NCBI RefSeq assembly: GCF_019457945.1
Contig: NZ_JAHZSU010000001.1
Coordinates: 577,538-641,537, forward strand
Origin: Ornithinimicrobium laminariae
Lineage (GTDB): Bacteria; Actinomycetota; Actinomycetes; Actinomycetales; Dermatophilaceae
Direction of reading: 5' to 3'
DNA length: 64,000 bases
Shown: one piece after another, positions 9,142 to 17,811 of the stretch
Position numbering within the stretch: the first letter of the stretch is position 1
Layout of the letters: every line of letters begins with the position of its first letter
Program-made: the position numbers and the translations under genes
The notes under the pieces: generated by a model
What the model saw: the letters and a program-made list of their open reading frames with translations, nothing else
The model's database searches: none
Told to the model about the DNA's origin: nothing

Positions 9142-9152
9142 ACCTATTGCGG
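9133..9152 (+). terminator. Hairpin at end of the dehalogenase gene
   Basis: CCGCAATAG / CTATTGCGG, nine base pairs around two bases, includes the TAG stop at 9139-9141. It has no T-run. Termination is inferred from position. Confidence 0.45.
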
Positions 9153-9205
9153 AGAGCCGAGGGGCGTGCGAAGGTAAGAATTCACCTCAGGGATAGGAGT
9201 CTGGC

Positions 9206-9382
9206 ATCGGCGAAAAACCCAGTGAAGACATGAAGGCAAAGTTCCGCGAAGCCCTCGACAAGAAAAAGCCCCACGCCGGGGTTAACCCTGAGGGCCAAGA
9301 ACATCACGGCAAAGCCGAGGGAACACACGCTGCCGAGACATCCGCCTCTGAGCAGTCGTTCCATCGCAAGTCAGGGATGTAG
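9206..9382 (+). CDS. DUF5302 family small protein with apparent ATC start
   Basis: A short charged protein that ends FHRKSGM. The conserved DUF5302 opening, (x)GEKPSEDMKAKFREALDKKK, is encoded from 9206, but the first in-frame standard start is the internal ATG at 9230 (50 aa). GGATAGGAG at 9191-9199 sits six bases before ATC 9206, and a stop codon lies at 9194-9196. Family members usually start upstream of the PSEDMKAKF motif. So either ATC is used as a rare start, the ATG at 9230 is used without a ribosome site, or a base is wrong in the sequence. The function of DUF5302 is unknown. Confidence 0.65.
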   Translation: MGEKPSEDMKAKFREALDKKKPHAGVNPEGQEHHGKAEGTHAAETSASEQSFHRKSGM

Positions 9383-9419
9383 CCGCCCGAACCAGCGCCT
9401 CCCAGCCGCAACTAACCGC

Positions 9420-9464
9420 AAAGAGCCCATTGGCAAGGCAATCGCCTCGGCCAATGGGCTCTTT
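9420..9464. terminator. Strong intrinsic terminator
   Basis: A perfect 15-bp stem, AAAGAGCCCATTGGC / GCCAATGGGCTCTTT, with a 15-nt loop. It lies 37 bp after the DUF5302 gene and has A and T tracts at the stem ends, so it can act in both directions. It separates DUF5302 from the oppositely transcribed tRNA. Confidence 0.85.
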
Positions 9465-9579
9465 CAGGTGCGTCTGGGATGCGGCATTGAGGGTCCGCAG
9501 AAAAGACAAACACCCGAATGACAAGGTTGCCGATTCCCCTCAAGCGAGGCGTCATACCAGGTCACGCGGGTGTTTCTGC

Positions 9580-9655
9580 TGGTGGAGCTGCGGGGAATCG
9601 AACCCCGGACCTTCTCATTGCGAACGAGACGCGCTACCAACTGCGCCACAGCCCC
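9580..9655 (-). tRNA. tRNA-Ala (anticodon CGC), CCA encoded
   Basis: Minus-strand cloverleaf: acceptor GGGGCTG pairs with CAGCTCC (one G-U); D-arm GGCGCAGTTGGTAGCGC; anticodon stem TCTCG/TGAGA around loop TTCGCAA giving anticodon CGC; T-arm CGGGGTTCGATTCCCCG; discriminator A and encoded CCA. 76 nt. Confidence 0.95.
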
Positions 9656-9726
9656 TTGAGCAACTAACGACTACGGAGATTACCACCTCGACCACGCGGG
9701 GACGAACCCGGCAGACGAACCATGGG

Positions 9727-10725
9727 CTAGCTCCAGTTTTGAACTGCGGGCAACTCTTCTTCTTCTTCGTCAAACGCCATGTCCAAGCCATTGGTCGGCA
9801 TCGGCTCAGGAGTGGTTGACCGCATTGCCGTCGTTCCAGCCTTGGCCTTCATCGTGTACGTAGGCACTGGGACTGGGACGGGGATCCAGGTGCCAGCCGC
9901 AGGAACCTCGGCAGGCTTAACCTCAACTGCCGCAGGCCGCTCAACGCGCTCGACTTCTTCTAGGTCGTACAGCGAGGCTTCGCGCCGCGCTGCGGGAGCC
10001 GAGACAGGAGCCGGACGAGCGGCGGGGCGCTCAGCGACGACGCGCGGTGCAGGCTCAGCCGCCGGCTCGATCTCCGACTGGCTAGCCATCGCCGCGGCCG
10101 CGCCGCCAACCACGGAGGCCGCCTTGCGCGGGGCTGGCTTCGATTGAGGCTGGGACTGAGGCTGGGATTGGGTGCGCTCACGGTGGGGAGCGGGTGACGG
10201 CGCTGCCCGACGAGACGCGATTCGGACCGCCCTGGCCTTTTTGACCGAACTGCGGATTAGCGCGATCGAAGCCACGAACAAGCCCACACCGGCAGCAAGA
10301 GCCCACCAGGACCAAACGCTAACGACGGCAAGCACTGCACTGACAACCATGAAAAGGGCAGAGACGAAAAGAGCCACTGCACGCTGTTGGGGGCTACTCA
10401 CCAGGAGGCCCTGTTTCTTAGCGGTGGCCCGTGAGGGCCTAGCGAGGCTGGCCGAAGGGATCGGAGAAGATGCCGCTGCCGAGATGGTGGGACGCACCGG
10501 GCGCATTGGCGACTCGCCGTAGGACCGGCTGTTCGTTGCCGTGAATGACTCTCGTTGACCTCGCAACTCAAGCACCCGCATCGCCTCCGAGTAGCGGTCA
10601 TACGTTCGCGCAGTCGCCACGTGATCACGGCGTTGAACCCAGTGGTGCACCAAATACCCCGCCCATAAGGCGAGGATCAGGAGAAAGATCAAACTACTGG
10701 GAAGCACGTTTGCAAGAGTAGGCAC
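9727..10725 (-). CDS. glpR: GlpR/SepX-like divisome membrane protein
   Basis: About 332 aa from GTG 10725, with AGGAGT upstream. The N-terminal helix (SSLIFLLILALWAGYLVHHW) is followed by the marker stretch RRDHVATARTYDRYSEAMRVL, then a long basic linker, two more hydrophobic segments (about residues 110-155), and a long Ala/Pro-rich disordered tail ending in an acidic patch. This order matches the actinobacterial SepX/GlpR protein, a membrane receptor for the gephyrin-like Glp that links it to FtsZ-driven division. The matching glp gene is at 12655-13953 on the same strand, which supports the call. The exact start is not certain. Confidence 0.75.
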   Translation of the reverse strand: MPTLANVLPSSLIFLLILALWAGYLVHHWVQRRDHVATARTYDRYSEAMRVLELRGQRESFTATNSRSYGESPMRPVRPTISAAASSPIPSASLARPSRATAKKQGLLVSSPQQRAVALFVSALFMVVSAVLAVVSVWSWWALAAGVGLFVASIALIRSSVKKARAVRIASRRAAPSPAPHRERTQSQPQSQPQSKPAPRKAASVVGGAAAAMASQSEIEPAAEPAPRVVAERPAARPAPVSAPAARREASLYDLEEVERVERPAAVEVKPAEVPAAGTWIPVPVPVPTYTMKAKAGTTAMRSTTPEPMPTNGLDMAFDEEEEELPAVQNWS

Positions 10726-10853
10726 TAGAACGGTTACTCCTCGGGAACATGCCGGTGTGTCGCTGAAGTGACTGCTGTGACTTGTGTGAACGGTCTGTTC
10801 GAAACCCACTGCCCAACAGAGCAGTCACCTCAACGACATGTGCACTCAGCCAG

Positions 10854-11454
10854 CTAGCGATCCCCAAAGATCTGCCACGCCAGGCCCGACTTCGCGATTA
10901 GGCACAACACCAAATGGGCCTTCTCGCCGTAGGCATAGTCAGCCCATTAGCCGATCTTCTTGTACTGCAGCCACTGGTTCAGGGCGAAGCTCATAAAGAA
11001 GACGAACAGCGAGATGACGATGCCAAACACGAAAGTCGGGATCGCATTGCCATCACTATTGCTGCTGCTACCGATGATGTTGCGGTGCCGTGATGCCGTT
11101 GTAGAACGCGATGAGGAGGATCATCATCGTTGCGCTGAACGAATACTCTATCCAGCGGAAACGGTTGATGCCGCGCTTGAGATCCATCTCGTATGCGCGG
11201 CAATAGACCGCGGCAGTCAGCAGGTGCTCGATGGCTGCCATCAACAAGAAGATCGCAATCGCCCAGGCAATCCGAACGTCGAAGAGCGCTTCCGGGGCGG
11301 GCGGCGCACTGCCGGGAGGCCCTGAGGGAACTGCGACGTCACCGTGATAGCAAAGCCATTGGCGAGAAAAAGAACGGCACCCACTTGCACTGCGTGCAGC
11401 AGAATGAGGCCGAGGTTCCAGCGGCGTAACCCGCTCAGGCTTGAGTCAGTGACT
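10854..11454 (-). pseudogene. Heliorhodopsin pseudogene (frameshift, internal deletion, nonsense codon)
   Basis: Translating the minus strand in shifting frames gives ordered heliorhodopsin pieces. Piece A (about 11454-11321): LRRWNLGLILLHAVQVGAV and LANGFAITVTSQFPQG, the first helix. A one-base loss near 11320 shifts the frame. Piece B (to about 11090): FDVRIAWAIAIFLLMAAIEH, then RWIEYSFSATMMILLIA, the third helix with the counter-ion Glu at 11146-11148. Around 11080-11092 some 60 residues (helices 4-5) are missing. Piece C: FVFGIVISLFVFFMSFAL, helix 6, up to TAA at 10947-10949. Piece D: WADYAYGEKAHLVLCLIAKSGLAWQIF, here split for length as WADYAYGEKAH and LIAKSGLAWQIF, helix 7 with the retinal Lys at 10890-10892. 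No start codon is seen. Not functional. Confidence 0.88.
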
Positions 11455-11543
11455 CCATTTGCGTCGATGATGCCGTCCTCAGTAGTCCGACAAGTGAATT
11501 ATCAAGACTGCGCTCGCCCATATACCAAAGCTTGTGGGGTGGT

Positions 11544-12185
11544 TTAGTTGTGCGGATCCCAATCCGTGGACTCGCGCAGTTCGCCAAGCTTGAGCGCGCG
11601 CACCATGTGCCCCGCATACCGGTGCTCTGCCGTGACGACATAGGTCAGATGGTCGCGCCAGGCACCGTCAACAAAGATCAAGCCCTCCCGCATACCTTCT
11701 GGTCTCAGACCCAACCGTTCCACCACTTTGATACTCGCGGTGTTCTCCGGGCGGATATTGATCTCAATGCGGTGAAGGCCAACATCGGTAAGGCCGTGAT
11801 CCAGCAACATCGCTAGCGCCCAGGTCGCAAGGCCGCGTCCGGTTACCGACTGGTCTAGCCAGTACCCCGCGGACGCCGTCCACCGGGCACCCCACTGAAT
11901 CTCGAACAGGTGCATCTGCCCAACTGGGCCTTCGCCAGCATCAATGACGAACGGGACCAGTCGCCCTTCGCGAGCAGCGCGGTCATAGGATCGACGCAGT
12001 CGACTGAACGGCGGACTCACGTTATCCACGCCCCGCGGGTTTGTTGACTCCCACGGCTTTAGCCACTCGAAGTTGCGGGCCCGCATTGCGTCCCACGCTT
12101 CACGGTCATTGCGCTGCATGGGCCGCAGAGTCAACCGGGTCCCATCGGGCATCTTCGTGCTGACCTTGGTAGGCCACGTCCACAT
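11544..12185 (-). CDS. GNAT acetyltransferase, RimJ/RimL type
   Basis: A 213-aa acetyl-CoA N-acetyltransferase. Features: RLTLRPMQRNDREAW at the start of the fold, YWLDQSVTGRGLATWALAML as the acetyl-CoA-binding region, and HRIEINIRPENTASIKVVER, the typical RimJ motif. RimJ/RimL enzymes acetylate ribosomal-protein N-termini, though many relatives act on other substrates. The start ATG overlaps the moaC stop (TAATG), so it follows moaC in the glp-moaC-rimJ operon. Confidence 0.85.
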   Translation of the reverse strand: MWTWPTKVSTKMPDGTRLTLRPMQRNDREAWDAMRARNFEWLKPWESTNPRGVDNVSPPFSRLRRSYDRAAREGRLVPFVIDAGEGPVGQMHLFEIQWGARWTASAGYWLDQSVTGRGLATWALAMLLDHGLTDVGLHRIEINIRPENTASIKVVERLGLRPEGMREGLIFVDGAWRDHLTYVVTAEHRYAGHMVRALKLGELRESTDWDPHN

Positions 12186-12658
12186 TAGGCGCCGCCTCGA
12201 ACCCAGTCTCCAGAGCGGCCACCAGACTTTGCCGTCACCATGACACCGTCAATCACTGCCTCGCGATCGACGGCTTTGATCATATCGATCATGGCCAATG
12301 CAGCCACGGTCACGCAGGTCAACGCTTCCATCTCAACACCAGTCCGGTCCGCAGTGCGCACCGTTGCAGTGATGGCAACGTGGTCGTCCTGCACCTCAAG
12401 GTCCACCTCGACCGCGTGCACGGCCACAGGGTGGGCCAAGGGCACCAACTCTGGTGTTCGCTTCGCTGCCTGGATGCCAGCGATCCTGGCCACTGCGATG
12501 GCATCGCCTTTGGGCACTGTGCCGCCGCGCAGTGCATCCACAGCGGCTGCGGACAGCGCGACTCGCCCTTGTGCGGTAGCCGACCGCGTGGTGACGCTTT
12601 TGGCGGAGACGTCGATCATGTGGGCTGTTCCGTCAGCCCGTAGATGGTTCAGGCTCAT
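12185..12658 (-). CDS. moaC: Cyclic pyranopterin monophosphate synthase MoaC
   Basis: 157 aa. MoaC makes cyclic pyranopterin monophosphate in molybdenum-cofactor synthesis. Motifs: MIDVSAKSVTTRSATAQG, KGDAIAVARIAGIQAAKRT, LVPLAHP, TGVEMEALTCVTVAALAMID, MIKAVDR, and the terminal KSGGRSGDW. All are family-diagnostic. The ATG start overlaps the glp stop by 4 bp. The longer frame to 12742 lies inside glp and was trimmed. Confidence 0.95.
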   Translation of the reverse strand: MSLNHLRADGTAHMIDVSAKSVTTRSATAQGRVALSAAAVDALRGGTVPKGDAIAVARIAGIQAAKRTPELVPLAHPVAVHAVEVDLEVQDDHVAITATVRTADRTGVEMEALTCVTVAALAMIDMIKAVDREAVIDGVMVTAKSGGRSGDWVRGGA

Positions 12659-13953
12659 CCGCGATGCCTGCGTCGACCACCAGCACGCTCTAACTCGTCC
12701 TGGACGCGTTGTGCGTTGAGGCGCGCCTCGATGACGCCCCATGGGCGCAACTCCAGCACCTCAACCACGGCGCCGACCTCGACCTCTTCGACATCGGCGG
12801 GCACGACAGCCAAAGCATCGGCATTAGCTAGGCCTGCCACCATGTGGGACCCGCCACCGCCTACCGGGCGAACTGCATAGGCGCCGGTGGTGTCGAGCTC
12901 AACGGTGACCCTGGCGTACTGCTCCTTGCCAGCCGGAGTGTTCCAGCCCTCCAGCACAATCGCTTCACGACGAACAGCGCGGAAACGTCGGCCGGCTCGG
13001 CGCTCAAGCGCAGGACGAACGAAGACTTCAAAGCTGACCAGCGCACTAACCGGGTTGCCGGGCAGCGTGAAGACCGGAATCTTGCGCTTGCCAAGCACGC
13101 CAAAGCCCTGCGGCTTGCCAGGCTGCATAGCCACTTCACTGAACTTCATGTTGCCTTGACCAGTGAGGACAGCCTTGACCGCGTCATACGCGCCCTTGCT
13201 CACTCCCCCGCTGGTGATGATGACGTCAGCATGGCTTAGGTGGTGATCGATTGCTTTCTTGACCGACTTTTCATCATCGCTCACATGACCGACGTGCACA
13301 GTGGTATAGCCAGCATCTCGCACCGCCGCGGCCAGCATCGGCCCGTTGGAGTCAACGATCTGCCCAGCCTTCAAGGGCTCGCCCACCGGGACCAGCTCGT
13401 CGCCGGTCGAAAGAACGACCACCCGCACCGGGCTGTAGACCGGCACGGTTGTCACGCCTGCCGAGGCCAAGGCAGCCACCTGAGAAGGCCCAATCGTTGT
13501 GCCAGCCGGGACGATCAAGTCGCCTACCCGCAGGTCGCCACCAGCTGGCCGGATGTGGGCACCTGATTCGGCCGCTTTGCGAATCTGCGTTTCCCGAGGG
13601 CGGTCGTCGGTGTCTTCCACCGGAACAACCGCGTCTGCGCCTTCGGGGATCGGCGCACCGGTCATGATGCGCCATGCCATCCCGGGCTCAAGGACACGGT
13701 GCTCTGTGTCGCCGGCAGGGATGTCGCCCTGCACTTTGATGTTCTTGGGCTTTTCGGCGTCAATGCCTTCTACGTCCGCAGCGCGCACGGCATAGCCGTC
13801 CATCGCTGAGTTATCGAAGCGCGGCAAATCAACCTCACTAACCAACGGCTGCGTCGTCACCAAGCCATACGCACGCTCCAGTGGCAACCAAGCTTCACGG
13901 GTAGGGCGGACTCGGCTCAGGATGTCCTCGAGGTGCTCCTCGACCGGGATCAT
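12655..13953 (-). CDS. glp: Gephyrin-like molybdotransferase Glp (MoeA family)
   Basis: 432 aa from ATG 13953, with AAGGAAG upstream. The MoeA fold has an N-terminal part (PVEEHLEDILSRV), LPRFDNSAMDGYAV, GMAWRIMTGAPIPEGADAVV, the central molybdopterin-binding domain (VVVLSTGDELV, IVDSNGPML, ITSGGVSKGAYD, PGKPQGFG, PVFTLPGNPVSALVSFEVFV) and a C-terminal beta domain (GGGSHMVAGLANADAL). MoeA inserts molybdate; in Corynebacterium the gephyrin-like Glp also takes part in division through GlpR. glpR is about 2 kb downstream on the same strand. Confidence 0.92.
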   Translation of the reverse strand: MIPVEEHLEDILSRVRPTREAWLPLERAYGLVTTQPLVSEVDLPRFDNSAMDGYAVRAADVEGIDAEKPKNIKVQGDIPAGDTEHRVLEPGMAWRIMTGAPIPEGADAVVPVEDTDDRPRETQIRKAAESGAHIRPAGGDLRVGDLIVPAGTTIGPSQVAALASAGVTTVPVYSPVRVVVLSTGDELVPVGEPLKAGQIVDSNGPMLAAAVRDAGYTTVHVGHVSDDEKSVKKAIDHHLSHADVIITSGGVSKGAYDAVKAVLTGQGNMKFSEVAMQPGKPQGFGVLGKRKIPVFTLPGNPVSALVSFEVFVRPALERRAGRRFRAVRREAIVLEGWNTPAGKEQYARVTVELDTTGAYAVRPVGGGGSHMVAGLANADALAVVPADVEEVEVGAVVEVLELRPWGVIEARLNAQRVQDELERAGGRRRHRG

Positions 13954-14054
13954 GGAAGTCTTCCTTGACTGCGGCACAAGCGTGCAAAGTTCATGGCCAC
14001 ACCCTATCCCCGCCAACCGACCGTGCCTTAAGCGCGCTCAGGCAGAATGTCTGC

Positions 14055-14720
14055 ATGGACGTCGAGCCCGGACCGCTAACTGGAGACATTGCTGCCGACA
14101 AGGCCGCCTGGCGTCGAGCAATTCGCCGCAACCGGCGGTCCCGCCTCGAGGCTGAAGGCCCGACTCGCCGGGCCCGCGACAAAGAAACGCTCAGCACCCA
14201 CATCACTTCGTGGCTGATGAAGTATGCAAAGGGTCGTAGCCCCGTCTCCGGTGAGGGTTGGCATATTGCCAGCTTTGAGTCGTTACCCACCGAGCCACCC
14301 ATGAGCCAGACCAACGAGTCTCTGCAATCAATCGTGGTCAATGGCTTTGGGTGCGAGGTGTGGCTCCCGATCACCTTGGCTGACGGAGTCTTGCGCTGGC
14401 GCTCCGCCACGCTCGGGGCCTCGGCTAACCCACTCCAGGCCGATCCTCAGCACTTGGCGCAGAGCGTTGGCACCGAGTTGCTGGCAAAGATCGACGTTAT
14501 CATCGTCCCCGCTCTTGCCTTGAGCCGCCCGGGGCGGCGGCTGGGCCAAGGTGGCGGCTACTACGACCGGGCAATCCCTGCGCTCCTGCGTGACCAACCA
14601 CGGGCTCAGACACTCGGAGTCAGCTATCCCGACGAAGTCTTAGCCAACGTGCCAGCCGAGGACCACGACATCGCCGTCGACTGGTTGGTCGACCGCGATG
14701 GCGTGATCCCAGCAAACTGA
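14055..14720 (+). CDS. 5-formyltetrahydrofolate cyclo-ligase
   Basis: 221 aa from ATG 14055. An ATP-dependent enzyme converting 5-formyl-THF to 5,10-methenyl-THF. N-terminal basic segment WRRAIRRNRRSR is usual for the family. The C-terminal motif GRRLGQGGGYYDR (nucleotide and folate binding) and VPAEDHDIAVDWLV are diagnostic. It is followed by the convergent acylase gene with only 12 bp between them. The neighbourhood glp / cyclo-ligase / FmdB / SAF / mscL is a common actinobacterial gene order (recalled, not checked). Confidence 0.92.
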   Translation: MDVEPGPLTGDIAADKAAWRRAIRRNRRSRLEAEGPTRRARDKETLSTHITSWLMKYAKGRSPVSGEGWHIASFESLPTEPPMSQTNESLQSIVVNGFGCEVWLPITLADGVLRWRSATLGASANPLQADPQHLAQSVGTELLAKIDVIIVPALALSRPGRRLGQGGGYYDRAIPALLRDQPRAQTLGVSYPDEVLANVPAEDHDIAVDWLVDRDGVIPAN

Positions 14721-14732
14721 GACCGCAGGACG

Positions 14733-17402
14733 CTATGGCGTCAGCGTGAGCGTCTGCTCTCGGCTGTCTTCAACGCTTTCGCGGCTAAACGACCAAGGAT
14801 ACGTATCTCCGTCGATCCAGGCTTGGGTCTGATCGTCGTAGTTGTCGTTGAAAACGTGACCGGAGTTGCCGGTTTGGTTGACCCACGTGGAGGCGTCGAG
14901 ATCGCCCAAGTCGACGACCATGCGCATCGACGGCCCTGAGGTCACGTCGTACTCGTCGGTCCCCGCGTCCCAGTTGTTGGCATTGACCAACGCCGAGCCG
15001 CCGGGCACGGCATAGGTGCCGCCGTTAAAGATCGACTGAACGAGGCCGGGCACGCTGGGATCGCCAAGGACTTCGTGGGTCATGGTCACTTCGTGCAACC
15101 GGCCCCACTGCCAGTCTTCGCTGTCTTTGCTGATGTCTTGGGTCAGTTGCAGCCGGGCCTGCACCATGGCTTGCTCCAAGATCTGGTCGCGGGACTCGAC
15201 CACGCCAGGCGTGCGGATGTCATCCCACCACTTGTCGTCGGGACGCTCAAGCAAGTTAGAAATCGTCAGCATGGAGCGCGAGTTGCCAGTCGCATGCGCA
15301 TCGAGCGGCAACTCATCGTCCAGGGTGAGATCGAGCAACTGAGCCCAGACGGCGTAGAAATACATGGCTCCGCTGCCCTGCACACCATCACCAACCGGAG
15401 CGCTGCGATCCCAGAACGCCAACAACTCACGAGGCTCGGTGTAGAACTCGTCGCCGTCAAGGTCCACATCCATCAGGAACGGGATCAAGGTGTCAGCGAA
15501 AGAGTTGTATGAGTCGTACTGGATGTCGCCCATCGTCTCGACCGTCAAGGGGCCCTCAGCCATATGCGTTGCCAGGAGGTCAGCAATGCGCTGAGCCCGG
15601 TAACCAGAGGCCCACTCGGTCGTCAGGTAGGGCGTGCTGCTCTGCGAAACTGCCTGGTTGGCCGCGACGATCACACCGTCATCTGGGTTGTAAGCCGTCG
15701 GCATCTGCTCGAAGGGCACCCAGCCCTTCCAGTCATAGGCGGAGTTCCAGCCAGGTGAGGGCAGGTAGCCAGGAGGCGCACCAGCCGTGGCCGACTCCCG
15801 CACCGGCACCAGACCGGGGGCCTGGTAACCGATGTTGCCTTCAATGTCGGCGTACACAAGGTTTTGCGAGGGTGCGTCAAACAACTCCGCGCCAGCCTGG
15901 AACTCTTCGAAGTTGGTCGCAGCGTTCAACTCAAAAATGGCCTCGGCGGTGCGACCGGGCTCCAGCCCGGTCCAGGCCAGAGACACCTCATAGCGACCGC
16001 TGGACTCGACGCCTTGCAGCGGTGGGTCCTGGCCAGCCTGGGCAATCGTGTTGACCACGTCGGACATCACCGGTCCGTGCTTAGTCGAGCGCACCAACAA
16101 CTCTTGGTCGTCGCCCCCAGCGACCTTGATGGTCTCAATCCTGGAGTCAACTTCGAGCCATTCACCATCGACCAAGTATTCGGTGCCCTGGATCTCCTCC
16201 AAATAGAAGTCAGTTACATCGGGGTCGAGGTTAGTGAAGCCCCAGGCGATCTGCTGGTTGTGGCCGATCACGACGCCGGGGACACCGGCGAGGCTGAATC
16301 CAGTGACGTCAAAGGCACAATCCTCGCTAATTTCGCGGCAGTGCAACCCGGTCTGCAGCCAAATGCCTGGCTGACTGATGCCCAGGTGCGGGTCATTCGC
16401 AAGCAACGGCATACCGCTCTCGGTGTGCTCACCCGAGACGACCCATGAATTGGAGCCGACCCCCTCGCCATTGGCCGCCATCGGCGGAATAGCGTCGAAC
16501 GCGGCCAGGGTGCCTGCGTAGGCATCATCACCGGCGGCCAATTGCTGCTGAGTCAACGGAGATTGCGGTGGCTCGACGGCCTCGACTCCCCCGTCGCTTT
16601 CGCCAGCGTCATCACCGACGGTGCCGCCTCGGCCCGGCCCGCTTCCGGCACTCGTCTGTGGCGGTGACCATTCGCCAGCCGACAGGATCGGGGCATTCAT
16701 GTCATACGGGTAATCGGGATAGAGTGCGTCGATCTGCCCAACAGACAGGTCGCCAGCCAAGCGTGCTCGCAACAATTCGTCGCTGTAGTTGCCGCGCAGA
16801 TCCCAGGCCATCGCTTTGAGCCACACCAACGAGTCCACTTCGTCCCAGGCCTCGATCTGATAGCCAGGAGCGCTCTGGTCGAGGACGACATATTCAAGAG
16901 ACACCTGTGAGGGCGAAGAGTTTGCCTCTAGGTAGGCGTTCACGCCGGCTGTATAGGACTGCAGGTAGCGGCGAGCCTTCGGCTCCAGCAGCGCTAATTC
17001 TTCCTCGGCTACCGTGCGCCAGCCCATAGTCCGCACAGCGCGGTCAGCATCCAACCCACCAGAACCGACGAGCTCGGAGAGCCGACCCGAGGCGATGTGT
17101 CGCCGCAGATCCATCTGAAAAAAGCGGTCTTGGGCAGCCACGTAGCCCTGCCCCCGGAAAAGATCCTCGGACGTATCGGCGTAGATGTGACTGACACCGA
17201 GATCGTCACGAATGACCTCCACAGGACCTGCCAGGCCAGTTAATTGGACCTCGCCATCGACCTGCGGAAAGCTCCGCCGGGTCACCCCGAGGCCCAAAAC
17301 GGAGGCAGCAACAGCCACCACTAGCAACACGGCGAGCAGTGGCAGGAAAACGCGACGTAGCAATCGAGGCACGATCCCGAGAGTATGCCACTGGGCTGAC
17401 AC
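14733..17402 (-). CDS. Penicillin acylase family Ntn-hydrolase, membrane-anchored or exported
   Basis: 889 aa from GTG 17402, with GGAG eight bases upstream. An N-terminal hydrophobic segment (VFLPLLAVLLVVAVAASVLG) is a signal peptide or anchor. The alpha chain carries VIRDDLGVSHIYADTSEDL and GYVAAQDRFFQMDLRR. The likely processing site precedes SNSWVVSGEHTESG, making Ser317 the new N-terminal nucleophile; LLANDPHLG follows in the beta chain. Enzymes of this fold hydrolyse beta-lactam side chains or N-acyl-homoserine lactones. The substrate here is unknown. Stands alone between convergent and divergent neighbours. Confidence 0.88.
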   Translation of the reverse strand: MSAQWHTLGIVPRLLRRVFLPLLAVLLVVAVAASVLGLGVTRRSFPQVDGEVQLTGLAGPVEVIRDDLGVSHIYADTSEDLFRGQGYVAAQDRFFQMDLRRHIASGRLSELVGSGGLDADRAVRTMGWRTVAEEELALLEPKARRYLQSYTAGVNAYLEANSSPSQVSLEYVVLDQSAPGYQIEAWDEVDSLVWLKAMAWDLRGNYSDELLRARLAGDLSVGQIDALYPDYPYDMNAPILSAGEWSPPQTSAGSGPGRGGTVGDDAGESDGGVEAVEPPQSPLTQQQLAAGDDAYAGTLAAFDAIPPMAANGEGVGSNSWVVSGEHTESGMPLLANDPHLGISQPGIWLQTGLHCREISEDCAFDVTGFSLAGVPGVVIGHNQQIAWGFTNLDPDVTDFYLEEIQGTEYLVDGEWLEVDSRIETIKVAGGDDQELLVRSTKHGPVMSDVVNTIAQAGQDPPLQGVESSGRYEVSLAWTGLEPGRTAEAIFELNAATNFEEFQAGAELFDAPSQNLVYADIEGNIGYQAPGLVPVRESATAGAPPGYLPSPGWNSAYDWKGWVPFEQMPTAYNPDDGVIVAANQAVSQSSTPYLTTEWASGYRAQRIADLLATHMAEGPLTVETMGDIQYDSYNSFADTLIPFLMDVDLDGDEFYTEPRELLAFWDRSAPVGDGVQGSGAMYFYAVWAQLLDLTLDDELPLDAHATGNSRSMLTISNLLERPDDKWWDDIRTPGVVESRDQILEQAMVQARLQLTQDISKDSEDWQWGRLHEVTMTHEVLGDPSVPGLVQSIFNGGTYAVPGGSALVNANNWDAGTDEYDVTSGPSMRMVVDLGDLDASTWVNQTGNSGHVFNDNYDDQTQAWIDGDTYPWSFSRESVEDSREQTLTLTP

Positions 17403-17465
17403 TCAACAGACTCCACGCCTATCTGCCCCAAGAAGAGTCAGGTCAGAGCACCCACAAATTCCCCT

Positions 17466-17471
17466 TAGAAT
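17466..17471 (+). promoter_or_regulatory. Possible -10 element for leaderless FmdB gene
   Basis: TAGAAT ends seven bases before GTG 17479. That places a transcription start at or next to the start codon, and there is no Shine-Dalgarno. Leaderless mRNAs are common in actinobacteria. Confidence 0.45.
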
Positions 17472-17478
17472 GCTGGAC

Positions 17479-17811
17479 GTGCCTACTTATTCGTATTCGT
17501 GCCGCAACTGCGAGCACAGTTTCGACATCCAGCAGGCGTTTTCTGACGACGCACTGACAACTTGCCCAGAGTGCGGAGGATCCCTTCGCAAGGTGTACGG
17601 CAACGTGGGTGTGGTGTTCAAGGGCTCCGGCTTTTACCGAACCGACTCTCGCTCCACCTCTACTTCGAGCATCAGTTCAGACTCCAATGGGTCCAAGGAC
17701 TCGGGCGGCTCGAAGGACTCAGGCGACAAGAGCGCCAGCAAGCCCGCGAAGGACGCACCGGCCAAGTCCACTGACAGCAAGTCGAGCAGCACCTCCGCAA
17801 CGTCAAAGTAG
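17479..17811 (+). CDS. FmdB family zinc-ribbon protein
   Basis: 110 aa from GTG 17479, giving the standard FmdB opening (M)PTYSYSCRNCEHSF. The zinc ribbon is CRNC...CPEC at about residues 8-35, followed by VYGNVGVVFKGSGFYRTDS, the usual family ending. The second half is a Ser/Lys/Asp-rich low-complexity tail. FmdB proteins are regulatory or unknown in function. An in-frame ATG at 17470 would add three residues; the family pattern favours the GTG. Confidence 0.88.
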   Translation: MPTYSYSCRNCEHSFDIQQAFSDDALTTCPECGGSLRKVYGNVGVVFKGSGFYRTDSRSTSTSSISSDSNGSKDSGGSKDSGDKSASKPAKDAPAKSTDSKSSSTSATSK

